From the NCBI RefSeq assembly GCF_900115955.1, contig NZ_FOYL01000018.1:62001-126000 (forward strand): a stretch of DNA of 64,000 bases, read 5' to 3'. The position numbers and the translations under genes are program-made. How positions within the stretch are numbered: position 1 is the first letter of the stretch; every line of letters begins with the position of its first letter. The stretch is from Lentzea waywayandensis. Its GTDB lineage: Bacteria > Actinomycetota > Actinomycetes > Mycobacteriales > Pseudonocardiaceae. Below are positions 27,702 through 35,614 of the stretch, piece after piece. Below the pieces are notes generated by a model that had not been told where the DNA came from, did not search any database, and worked only from the letters and a program-made list of their open reading frames with translations.

Positions 27702-29045
27702 TCACTCCGAGTCCTCTTCGGACTTGGTCTCGCCGAAGAGCTCGTCGAGGTCGAGCTTGTTGCCGGCCTCGTCGCTGACCGAAGCCTGGCGCACGACGCT
27801 CGCGAGCGCCTTGCCCCGGCGGACGTCGGCGAAGATCGCGCCGAGCTGACCGGACTGCTGCGCGCGCTTGACGTACTCGTCCGGCGAGATGCCGAAGCGC
27901 TGCGCCTGGTAGATGATCCGCTCGGTCAGCTCGCCGTCGGACACCGTGACCTGCTCGGCGTCGGCGATCGAGTCGAGCACGAGCTGCGTCTTGACGGCCT
28001 GCTCGGCGGCGGTGCGCAGCTCGGCGTCGAACTCCTCCTCCGACTGACCCTGCTCGGTCAGCCAGGCGGCGAACTTCGCGTCGTCGTGGTCGAAGGCGTG
28101 CACGGCGTCGTGCTTGCGAGCGTCGATCTCGCCCTGGACGATGCCCTCGGGCAGCGGGACCTCGGTGGTCTCCAGCAGCGCCTCGAGGACCTTGTCGCGG
28201 GCCTGCACGCCCTGCTGCATCTTCTTGACGCGGCCCAGGCGGGTCTGCAGGTCGCCCTTGAGCTCCTCGAGCGTGTCGAACTCGCTGGCGAGCTGCGCGA
28301 ACTCGTCGTCGAGCTCAGGGAGCTGACGCTCCTTCACGCTGCTCAGCACCACGGTGACCTCGGCCTCGCGGCCCTCGTGCTCACCGGCGACGAGCGTCGT
28401 GGCGAAGGTCTTGGTCTCACCCTCGGACGCGCCGACGAGCGCGTCGTCGATGCCCTCGACGAGCTGGCCGGAGCCGACCTCGTAGGACAGGCCGCTGGTG
28501 CGCGCCTCCTCGACCTCTTCGCCGTCGACGGTGGCGGACAGGTCGACGATGACGAAGTCACCGGTCTCGACCGGGCGGGTGACGCCGGTCAGCGTGCCGA
28601 AGCGAGCGCGGAGCTCGTCGAGCTGGGTGGTCACGTCCTCGTCGGTGACCTCCTGCTCGTCGACCGTCACGGCGAGCTCGCCGAACGCGGGCACGGTGAT
28701 CTCGGGACGGACGTCGACCTCGGCGGTGAACTCGAGCGTCTGACCGTCCTCGATCTTGGTGACCTCGAAGTCGGGACGGCCGAGCGTGCGCACCTCACCG
28801 GCGTTGACGGCTTCCAGGTACTTGGCCGGGATGGCCTCCTGGATGACCTCGTCCAGGACCGGGGCGCGGCCGATGCGGTTCTCCAGAACCTTCGCGGGGG
28901 CCTTGCCCGGGCGGAAGCCGGGGATGCGGACCTGCTTCGCGAGCTTCCGGTACGCCTGGTCGAAGTTCGACTTGAGCTCGTCGAACGGCACCTCGACGTT
29001 GATCCGGACCCTCGTCGGGCTCAGGTGCTCGACGGTGCTCTTCAA
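27702..29045 (-). CDS. tig: trigger factor (peptidyl-prolyl isomerase chaperone)
   Basis: A 447-residue ribosome-associated chaperone that meets nascent chains. The ribosome-binding N-domain carries the PGFRPGKAP motif ([18 protein letters not shown]-type tail at about 42-50). The PPIase (FKBP-like) domain is at about 160-245, and the helical C-domain ends in an acidic tail. Divergent spacing to clpP1 (27507) and the terminator indicate its own transcription unit. Normal length. Confidence 0.97.
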   Translation of the reverse strand: MKSTVEHLSPTRVRINVEVPFDELKSNFDQAYRKLAKQVRIPGFRPGKAPAKVLENRIGRAPVLDEVIQEAIPAKYLEAVNAGEVRTLGRPDFEVTKIEDGQTLEFTAEVDVRPEITVPAFGELAVTVDEQEVTDEDVTTQLDELRARFGTLTGVTRPVETGDFVIVDLSATVDGEEVEEARTSGLSYEVGSGQLVEGIDDALVGASEGETKTFATTLVAGEHEGREAEVTVVLSSVKERQLPELDDEFAQLASEFDTLEELKGDLQTRLGRVKKMQQGVQARDKVLEALLETTEVPLPEGIVQGEIDARKHDAVHAFDHDDAKFAAWLTEQGQSEEEFDAELRTAAEQAVKTQLVLDSIADAEQVTVSDGELTERIIYQAQRFGISPDEYVKRAQQSGQLGAIFADVRRGKALASVVRQASVSDEAGNKLDLDELFGETKSEEDSE

Positions 29046-29496
29046 CGTGGACTCCTCGTAACGAACAAAGAACGTGCAAGACAGCCGGTACCACCACCTG
29101 GGCGCCCGGATTTCCAGCGAGTCTAGGCGAGACCCGCACTGTGACCGCCGCCACCCCGGTCCGCGCGGAACCGCGGGGCCTCCGGAGCCCTCTCATCCCG
29201 GCACCACGAGATCGCCGGCCGCACCCTCGACCGTTCGTCTCCGGCGACATTTTTTGTTCGCCGAGCGAAACACTTAACGCAAGAGAGTCACCCAGCTACG
29301 GCCCGTCAAAGCGTCCGTCTCAATTTCACTCTTTCGGCCGCAACCCTCTTTCCCGACCGATCAAGATGACTCCATAAGCACCAATCGCCCCGGCGCGGCT
29401 GACAGGTAGCGTTACTGCTCCCGCACCATCCGTAACAGGACCACGGGAACGAACGAGAAAAAGTCGTCGCACCGTTTTACCCCGAGGATCCGCCTG
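29046..29496. other. 451-bp intergenic region, no gene seen
   Basis: Between tig and the LysR-type gene. Some short open frames exist but none has convincing start context or domain similarity. It must hold the tig promoter and that of the LysR gene. I find no tRNA, clear hairpin or repeat in it. Confidence 0.6.
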
Positions 29497-30396
29497 ATGG
29501 AGACACGCCAGCTTCTCGCGTTCACGACCGTGGTTCAGACAGGGAGCTTCACCAAGGCCGCTGCCACGCTCAACTGCTCGCAGCCGACCATCACCACCCG
29601 CATCAAGGCGCTGGAGGAGGGCCTCGGGGTCGTCCTTTTCCGACGCCTTCCCAGAGGTATCCAGATGACGTCCGCGGGCGTGGAACTACTGCCGTTCGCG
29701 CGAAACATCATCAACCTCACCGAAAAGGCCCGAAAAGCCATCACGATGAACGGTGAGCCGCACGGCAAACTCGTCATCGGTTCCGCACAGAGTTTGACCG
29801 ACTACCGTCTGCTACCGCTCATCGAATACATGTGCTGGCGCTACCCGTCGGTCCAACTCTCGTTGCACTCCCGCAACGCGCTGAACAACCTGAACTCGGT
29901 GCGCGACGGCCAACTGGACTGCGCGTTCTTCATCGGCGCGATCGAACCCCGCGAGGGTCTCGAGACCACGGTCCTGTGCCCCGAGCCCCTCGTGATGATC
30001 GCGGGCCCGAACCACATGCTCACCCAGCGCCAGTCGTTGTCCGAGGACGACATCACGAGCAGCACGCTGATCCGTGCCGAGAACGGCGCCTCGTACCACG
30101 AGCTCTTCGAACAGTCCCTCGGCTACGACGACACCCGTGCCCCCGTACTGGAGCTGGACTCGGTGGACGCCGCCAAACGCGCGGTGGCGTCCGGCCTGGG
30201 CATCGCCCTCATGCCGGAGGTCACCGTGTCCGCCGAGCTCGCCGACGGCAGGTTGGTCCGCTTGCCCTGGTCCTCGACGTTCCGCGTCTACACGCAGTTC
30301 GGCTGGCGCCAGGACAACTCGACGAACCCGGCGGTGACGGCCCTGGTGTCCGCCGCGGCCCAAGTGGTGAGCGACCAGGTCGCCTCTCTCACCTGA
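29497..30396 (+). CDS. LysR-family transcriptional regulator
   Basis: A 299-residue regulator. The N-terminal winged helix-turn-helix (METRQLLAFTTVVQTGSFTK onwards, recognition region SQPTITTRIKALE) is followed by the co-inducer-binding domain from about residue 90. A GAGGAT ribosome-binding site precedes the ATG. LysR genes are usually divergent from their target, but the divergent neighbour is tig, so its target is not obvious. It could act on the convergent glycan locus, but that is speculation. Confidence 0.9.
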   Translation: METRQLLAFTTVVQTGSFTKAAATLNCSQPTITTRIKALEEGLGVVLFRRLPRGIQMTSAGVELLPFARNIINLTEKARKAITMNGEPHGKLVIGSAQSLTDYRLLPLIEYMCWRYPSVQLSLHSRNALNNLNSVRDGQLDCAFFIGAIEPREGLETTVLCPEPLVMIAGPNHMLTQRQSLSEDDITSSTLIRAENGASYHELFEQSLGYDDTRAPVLELDSVDAAKRAVASGLGIALMPEVTVSAELADGRLVRLPWSSTFRVYTQFGWRQDNSTNPAVTALVSAAAQVVSDQVASLT

Positions 30397-30407
30397 CGAC
30401 GCGTGGG

Positions 30408-30429
30408 GGTGGGGTGATCGCACCCCACC
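30408..30429. terminator. bidirectional terminator between LysR and LacI genes
   Basis: GGTGGGGTG (30408-30416) and CACCCCACC (30421-30429) form a perfect 9-bp stem around an ATCG tetraloop. It touches the LacI gene stop (30429-30431) and lies 12 bp past the LysR stop. Confidence 0.65.
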
Positions 30430-31418
30430 TACACCGCGGGTGCCGCCCCGGTGCTCCCCCGGACCACCAGTTCGGGCAGCACGTCCTCGACGTCGGTCGG
30501 CGAGGCTCCGTCGATCACGGCCACGAGCGCCCGAGCCGCCCGAGCGCCGAACGCGAACGTGTCCCGCGCCAACGCGGTCAGCCGACCGTGCTGGCACAGC
30601 ACCGAGTCGTCCCAGGCCACGATCGACAACTCCGACGGCACGGCGACCCCGAGCGACGCGGCCACCTCGGCACCGGCCACCGCCATCACGTCGTTGTCGT
30701 AGACGATCGCCGTAGGCGGAGCGGCCCTCCCCAGAAGCTCCCGCGTGGCCCGTGCTCCGGACTCGGCCGTGTAGTCCCCGGCCACGACCACACCGTCCAC
30801 AACGGACGAAGCGAACGCCGCGTCACGCCGGACGGTGTGCAGCAACGAGGCCAACCCGGCGACCCGGGCGATCCGCTGATGCCCCAACGACTTCAGATAC
30901 TCGACGACAGAGGTCATGGCCGCGTAGTCGTCCGCCCACACCGAGGCCAGCTCCCCGTGGTGTCCGGCGCCGCCCACCACCACGGCCGGCAGCCCGAGAG
31001 CGGACATCAACTCGACGCGAGGATCCGAGACCAGCAGATCGACCAGGAACACCCCGTCGACCCGGTGCTCGGCCCACCACCGCTGGTACAGCGCGATCTC
31101 GGCCTCGCGGGAGTCCACCACCTGCAACAGCAGCGCGCAGGACATCTCGGACTGCATCCCGGCGATCAGCTGGAAGAAGAACGCCTCGTCCCCCAGCGCG
31201 CGGGGTGGCCGCACCAGCACCAGCCCCACGGCGTCGGCGGACGCGGAGGACAGCGCCCGAGCGGTGACCGAGGGCCGGTATCCCAAAGTCGACGCGACCT
31301 CGAGCACCCGCGACCGCGTCAGCTCGGACACCCCGGACCGGCCGTTCAACGCCAACGACACAGCGCCTTTGGACACCCCTGCCGCCGCCGCGATGTCCTT
31401 GATCGTTGGCCTCTTCAC
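30429..31418 (-). CDS. LacI-family transcriptional regulator of the glycan locus
   Basis: A 329-residue repressor. The HTH/hinge region KRPTIKDIAAAAGVSKGAVS (start of chain) with SVTARALSS is LacI-specific. The sugar-binding domain follows from about 65 to the end, including the effector-fold motif AIVYDNDVMAVAGAEVAAS. GTG 31418 is chosen because the HTH then begins at position 2. It is divergent from the solute-binding gene; the perfect palindrome at 31475-31486 is the likely shared operator. The inducer would be a manno-oligosaccharide if the locus role is right. Confidence 0.9.
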   Translation of the reverse strand: MKRPTIKDIAAAAGVSKGAVSLALNGRSGVSELTRSRVLEVASTLGYRPSVTARALSSASADAVGLVLVRPPRALGDEAFFFQLIAGMQSEMSCALLLQVVDSREAEIALYQRWWAEHRVDGVFLVDLLVSDPRVELMSALGLPAVVVGGAGHHGELASVWADDYAAMTSVVEYLKSLGHQRIARVAGLASLLHTVRRDAAFASSVVDGVVVAGDYTAESGARATRELLGRAAPPTAIVYDNDVMAVAGAEVAASLGVAVPSELSIVAWDDSVLCQHGRLTALARDTFAFGARAARALVAVIDGASPTDVEDVLPELVVRGSTGAAPAV

Positions 31419-31474
31419 CGCACCCGCACCCTGTCCAGAACGAGACAACAAGACGTTCGGAGGCTAGCCGGAGA

Positions 31475-31486
31475 TAAACCGGTTTA
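31475..31486. promoter_or_regulatory. LacI-type operator
   Basis: The perfect 12-bp palindrome TAAACCGGTTTA has the central CG dyad usual for LacI/PurR-family sites. It lies in the 102-bp divergent gap between the LacI gene start (31418) and the solute-binding protein start (31521). An AAGGAGG ribosome-binding site for the latter follows at about 31503. Confidence 0.75.
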
Positions 31487-31520
31487 GCTAGGGTCCGCGA
31501 CCAAGGAGGTGGCTGTCACA

Positions 31521-32774
31521 ATGAAGAGGCGCACGTTCCTCGCGGGCCTGGCGGCGGTGCCCGTGGCGGGATGCGGACTGTCCGGCACGTCCAGCACGTC
31601 CACGGGCACAACCGGCCAGGTCACGGGCGAGATCACGTTCCAGACCTGGTCCCTCAAGCCCAAGTACACCGACTACGTCAACGGTGTCATCGACGCTTTC
31701 CAGAAGCAGCACCAGGGCACCTCGGTGAAGTGGGTCGACCAGCCCGCGGACGGGTACCTGGCGAAGGTCATGGCGGACGCGAGCGCGGGGAGTCTCCCCG
31801 ACGTGATCAACGTACCGCCGGACCTGAGCTTCCCGCTCGCCAAGGCAGGCCAGCTGGTCGACCTCGACGAGTCGCTCAAGGAGGCCAAGCCCGAGTACCT
31901 CGGCAACGCCTGGCAGGCGTTCGAGATCCCCGGCAAGGGCGGCTGCTACGGCTTCCCCTGGTACCTCAACACCGGCCCGATCTTCTACAACAAGGCCCTG
32001 TTCAGCCAGGCGGGCCTGGACCCGAACAAGCCACCCACGAACTTCAGGGAACTCGAAGAGCAGGCGTTGAAGCTCGCCGAGAAGAAGATCGCGATCCTCG
32101 GCCAGACCCCGAGCATCGCCGACTTCGGGCTCTACGGCGTGAAGCTGTTCGAGAACGACAAGTTCACCTTCAACGAGCCCAAGGGCGTCGAGTTCGCCGA
32201 GAGCTACAAGCGGATGTACGACGCGGGCGCGCTAATTCCCGAGGCGCTCACGCAGAACTACACCGGTGCCGGCGCGAAGTTCATGGCGCAGCAGACGGCG
32301 CTCAACCCCGGCAGCGCGTACGACCTCGGCAAGTTCAAGACCGACGCGCCGAGCCTCTACGCGAACATCGGCATCACCACGCCCATCACGAACACGGGCA
32401 GCGCCAACATGTTCCTGCACGGCGTGAGCGTGCCGAAGAGCAGCAAGAACCAGGCGACGGCGCTGGCGTTCGGCAGGTTCGTCACCAACGCCGAGAACCA
32501 GGTGAAGTTCGCCAAGCTCGCGTCGATCTTCCCGAGCACCTCGAAGGGCGGGGACGACCCGTACTTCACCACGGAGGACGGCACCGACGAGGCGCGCGTG
32601 CGGGTGGCCGCGGCCAAGCAGCTCAAGACCGCGGTGAACTACACGCCCGTGCAGTTCAGCGACCAGATGCGCGAGGCACTTCTCCAGCAGCTGGCCGACG
32701 CCATGCTCGGCAAGAAGTCGCCGAAGCAGGCACTGGACGACGCCGTTACCGAGTGCAACCGGCTTCTGAAGTAG
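31521..32774 (+). CDS. sugar ABC transporter solute-binding lipoprotein
   Basis: A 417-residue family 1 extracellular solute-binding protein. Tat-type signal MKRRTFLAGL and lipobox PVAGC (lipidated C18). Mature part has the FQTWSLKPKYTDYVNGVIDA start and a C-terminal sugar-binding domain typical of the CUT1 class. ATG 31521 is chosen, four codons after a GTG, with an AAGGAGG ribosome-binding site. It is first gene of the rightward operon (31521-39427), controlled by the LacI operator. The ligand is likely an oligosaccharide, by context manno-oligosaccharide. Confidence 0.9.
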   Translation: MKRRTFLAGLAAVPVAGCGLSGTSSTSTGTTGQVTGEITFQTWSLKPKYTDYVNGVIDAFQKQHQGTSVKWVDQPADGYLAKVMADASAGSLPDVINVPPDLSFPLAKAGQLVDLDESLKEAKPEYLGNAWQAFEIPGKGGCYGFPWYLNTGPIFYNKALFSQAGLDPNKPPTNFRELEEQALKLAEKKIAILGQTPSIADFGLYGVKLFENDKFTFNEPKGVEFAESYKRMYDAGALIPEALTQNYTGAGAKFMAQQTALNPGSAYDLGKFKTDAPSLYANIGITTPITNTGSANMFLHGVSVPKSSKNQATALAFGRFVTNAENQVKFAKLASIFPSTSKGGDDPYFTTEDGTDEARVRVAAAKQLKTAVNYTPVQFSDQMREALLQQLADAMLGKKSPKQALDDAVTECNRLLK

Positions 32775-32784
32775 GCAGCCGGAA

Positions 32785-33654
32785 ATGACTCATCGCCCGT
32801 ACACGCCGTGGCTGTTCCTGGCCCCAGGACTGGCCGTCTGCCTGCTGTTCGTCCTCTTCCCGTTCCTGAACATGATCGTGCTCGCGTTCACGGACGCGAG
32901 CGCGCTGGGCGGCGGCCAGTTCACCGGTGTGGACAACTTCGTGCGGATGGTCCAGGACCCGAAGTTCTGGGTGGCGGCGCGCAACAGCGGTCTCTACATG
33001 GTGGGCGTCGTCCCGCCGTTGGTGCTGTTGCCGCTGCTGATCGCGATGCTCGCGCAGAAGATCGTGCCGGGCATCGGAATCTTCCGCACGGCGTTCTTCA
33101 CGCCGGTGATCGCGTCCACGGTCGTGGTCGGGCTCATCTGGACGTGGCTGCTCGACAGCCGCGGCCTGGTGAACAGCATGGTGGAGGCGTTGGGCGGCAG
33201 CAGGATTCCGTTCCTGACCGACTCGACGCTGCTGCTGATCAGCTCGATGGTGGTGACGATCTGGCGCGGCCTGGGCTACTACATGGTGATCTACCTGGCC
33301 GCGCTCGCGAACGTGCCGAAGGACCTGCACGAGGCCGCGATGGTCGACGGCGCGGGACCGGTCAGGAGGTTCTGGTCGGTCACCGTACCGAGTCTGCGCC
33401 CGACGATGGTGCTCGTCGCGGCGCTGAGCGCGGTCAACGGGTTCCGCGTGTTCTCCGAGATCTACCTGCTGTCGGGCGGGTCCGGCGGTCCGGGCGGGGC
33501 GAGCACCACGCTGGTGATGCTCATCCAGTCCGTCGGCCGCGGTCTCACCGGTGAGGTCGGGTACGCGTCGGCGCTGAGCGTGGTGCTGTTCGTGATCCTG
33601 CTGGGCCTGCTGCTGGTCACTCTGAAGCTCAACCGCAGGGAGGATCAGCTGTGA
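32785..33654 (+). CDS. sugar ABC transporter permease (MalF type)
   Basis: A 289-residue permease with six hydrophobic segments. The EAA loop EAAMVDGAGPVRRFWSVTVP contacts the ATPase. Starts 11 bp after the solute-binding gene and overlaps the next permease by 4 bp (GTGA). No ATPase gene is in the operon; a housekeeping MsiK-type ATPase elsewhere probably energises it, as known for actinobacterial CUT1 systems. Confidence 0.92.
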   Translation: MTHRPYTPWLFLAPGLAVCLLFVLFPFLNMIVLAFTDASALGGGQFTGVDNFVRMVQDPKFWVAARNSGLYMVGVVPPLVLLPLLIAMLAQKIVPGIGIFRTAFFTPVIASTVVVGLIWTWLLDSRGLVNSMVEALGGSRIPFLTDSTLLLISSMVVTIWRGLGYYMVIYLAALANVPKDLHEAAMVDGAGPVRRFWSVTVPSLRPTMVLVAALSAVNGFRVFSEIYLLSGGSGGPGGASTTLVMLIQSVGRGLTGEVGYASALSVVLFVILLGLLLVTLKLNRREDQL

Positions 33655-34472
33655 AGCGCGCCCATCTCTTCCTGGCACTGCGCTACCTCGGGCTGCTGAG
33701 CATCCTCGCGATCAGCATCGGGCCGTTCCTGTGGCAGTTCGCCACGAGCATCAAGGGCCCCGGCGAGGACGTGTTCGTCCCCGACTTCATCCCGGACGAC
33801 CCGACGTTCGGCAACTACGCGGCCGTGGCCGACGTGGTGCCGGTCTGGACGTTCGCGCTCAACTCGCTCGGGGTCGCGAGCGTCAACGTGATCACGAACT
33901 GCCTCGGCGCGGCGATGGCCGGCTACGCGTTGGCACGGCTGAAGTTCCGGGGCCGCAGGTTCGCCGCGGTGATCTTCGCCAGCAGCATCCTGGTGCCGTT
34001 CGAGGCCATCATGATCTCGCTGTTCCTGGTGATGCGGGGGTTCGGGCTCACCAACACCCTCACCGCGGTCGTGCTGCCCGGCGCGATCGCCGCCCTCAAC
34101 GTCCTGTTGCTGCGCAACGCGTTCCTCGCACTCCCCGCCGAAGTCGAGGAGGCCGCGGTCATCGACGGCGCCAACGCCTGGCAGCGCTTCATCCGGCTCG
34201 GGTTGCCGTCGGTGAAGGGCACGCTGGTCGTGGTGGCGCTGTTCTCGTTCATGTTCAGCTGGGACGACTTCCTCTGGCCGCTCATCGTGCTGAGCGACCA
34301 GGAGAAGTACACGCTCACCATCGGCCTGGCGTACCTCCAGGGCACGTTCGTGCAGAACCAGCGGCTGGTGGCGGCGGGCACGATCATCGCCGTCGTGCCG
34401 CTGATCCTGTTGTTCCTGTTGCTGCAAAAGCACTTCTTCCGCGGAGTGGGAGAAGGCGCGATCAAGGGATGA
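33651..34472 (+). CDS. sugar ABC transporter permease (MalG type)
   Basis: A 273-residue permease with six membrane segments and the EAA loop EEAAVIDGANAWQRFIRLGLP. GTG 33651 overlaps the upstream stop. It completes the heterodimeric membrane channel with the MalF-type subunit. 19 bp before the GH5-like gene. Confidence 0.92.
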   Translation: MKRAHLFLALRYLGLLSILAISIGPFLWQFATSIKGPGEDVFVPDFIPDDPTFGNYAAVADVVPVWTFALNSLGVASVNVITNCLGAAMAGYALARLKFRGRRFAAVIFASSILVPFEAIMISLFLVMRGFGLTNTLTAVVLPGAIAALNVLLLRNAFLALPAEVEEAAVIDGANAWQRFIRLGLPSVKGTLVVVALFSFMFSWDDFLWPLIVLSDQEKYTLTIGLAYLQGTFVQNQRLVAAGTIIAVVPLILLFLLLQKHFFRGVGEGAIKG

Positions 34473-34491
34473 ACCCCAAAGGAGTTCGGCG

Positions 34492-35610
34492 TTGCGTTTC
34501 GGCGTGAACTACACCCCTTCCCAAGGCTGGTTTCACCACTGGCTCGACTTCTCCCTCGACGACGTCAAAGCCGACTTCGAGTCCATCGCGGCTCTCGGCC
34601 TCGACCACGTGCGGGTCTTCCCGCTGTGGCCGGTGTTCCAGCCCAACCGCGGACTGGTCCGTCCCCAGGCCGTCGAGCAGCTCTCCCAAATGCTCGACGC
34701 CGCCCGCGAGACCGGTCTCGACGTCCAGGTCGACGTCCTGCAAGGACATCTGTCGAGCTTCGACTTCTACCCGTCGTGGGTGCAGACCTGGCACCGCCGC
34801 AACATCTTCACCGACCCGGACGTCATCAGCGGGCAGAAGTTCTACGTCCGCACACTCGCCGAGGCGTTGCGGGACAAGCCGAACTTCCTCGGCTTCACCC
34901 TGGGCAACGAGGTCAACCTGCTCACCGAGTCGAACCCGTGCGCGCCCGAGCAGGCCGGCGAATGGATCGACGCGCTGCTCGACGAGTGCGAGAAGGCCGC
35001 ACCGGGCCGTCCGCACGTCCACTCCGAGTACGACGCCGTCTGGTACGAGAGCGAGCACGCGTTCCTGCCGGAGCACGCGGCCAACAAAGGCGCGATGACG
35101 ACCGTGCACTCGTGGGTCTTCAACGGCACAGCGCAGCGCTACGGATCCCTCAGTCCGGAGAGCGTCCACCACGCCGAGTACCTGATCGAGCTGTCGAAGG
35201 CGCACGCCCAGGATCCGCAACGGCCCGTGTGGCTGCAGGAGGTCGGCGCCGCCCAGCCCGAGATCACCGCCGAGCAGGCGCCGCAGTTCGCCGAGCAAAC
35301 GCTTGCGAACGCGTTGACCTGCTCGAACCTGTGGGGCGTCACGTGGTGGTGCTCGCACGACGTCGACCGTGCGTTGGTGGACTTCCCCGAACGCGAGTAC
35401 GAGTTGGGGTTGTTGACGACGGAACGCAAGGTCAAGCCGCTCGGCGAGGCGATCGCCCGGATCGTGCGCGAGGCAGCGCACGTGCCGGCCGAGCGCACGC
35501 CGATCAAGCTGCACGGCGACCGGCCCTCGTGGGGTCCGGGCGGTGCTTTCTTCGACGAGTGGATGGGCCTCGCGCGCGATGGCGTGCGGGCCTCGATCGA
35601 GCTGGGGTGA
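34492..35610 (+). CDS. cytoplasmic GH5-like TIM-barrel glycoside hydrolase
   Basis: A 372-residue enzyme with no signal peptide. The barrel follows the clan A pattern: acid/base candidate E140 in FTLGNEVNLL and nucleophile candidate E250 in PVWLQEVGAA. The TTG start is chosen because AAAGGAG precedes it and the protein begins MRFGVNYTPSQGWFHHW, a usual start for such barrels. In an operon with an alpha-mannosidase and an importer, a mannoside- or mannan-oligosaccharide-directed beta-glycosidase is likely. Exact family and linkage are not certain. Confidence 0.8.
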   Translation: MRFGVNYTPSQGWFHHWLDFSLDDVKADFESIAALGLDHVRVFPLWPVFQPNRGLVRPQAVEQLSQMLDAARETGLDVQVDVLQGHLSSFDFYPSWVQTWHRRNIFTDPDVISGQKFYVRTLAEALRDKPNFLGFTLGNEVNLLTESNPCAPEQAGEWIDALLDECEKAAPGRPHVHSEYDAVWYESEHAFLPEHAANKGAMTTVHSWVFNGTAQRYGSLSPESVHHAEYLIELSKAHAQDPQRPVWLQEVGAAQPEITAEQAPQFAEQTLANALTCSNLWGVTWWCSHDVDRALVDFPEREYELGLLTTERKVKPLGEAIARIVREAAHVPAERTPIKLHGDRPSWGPGGAFFDEWMGLARDGVRASIELG

Positions 35611-35614
35611 ACAC

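Noticed and set aside
29046-29496. Short open frames in the tig-LysR gap
   Set aside because: No ribosome-binding context or domain supports any of them.
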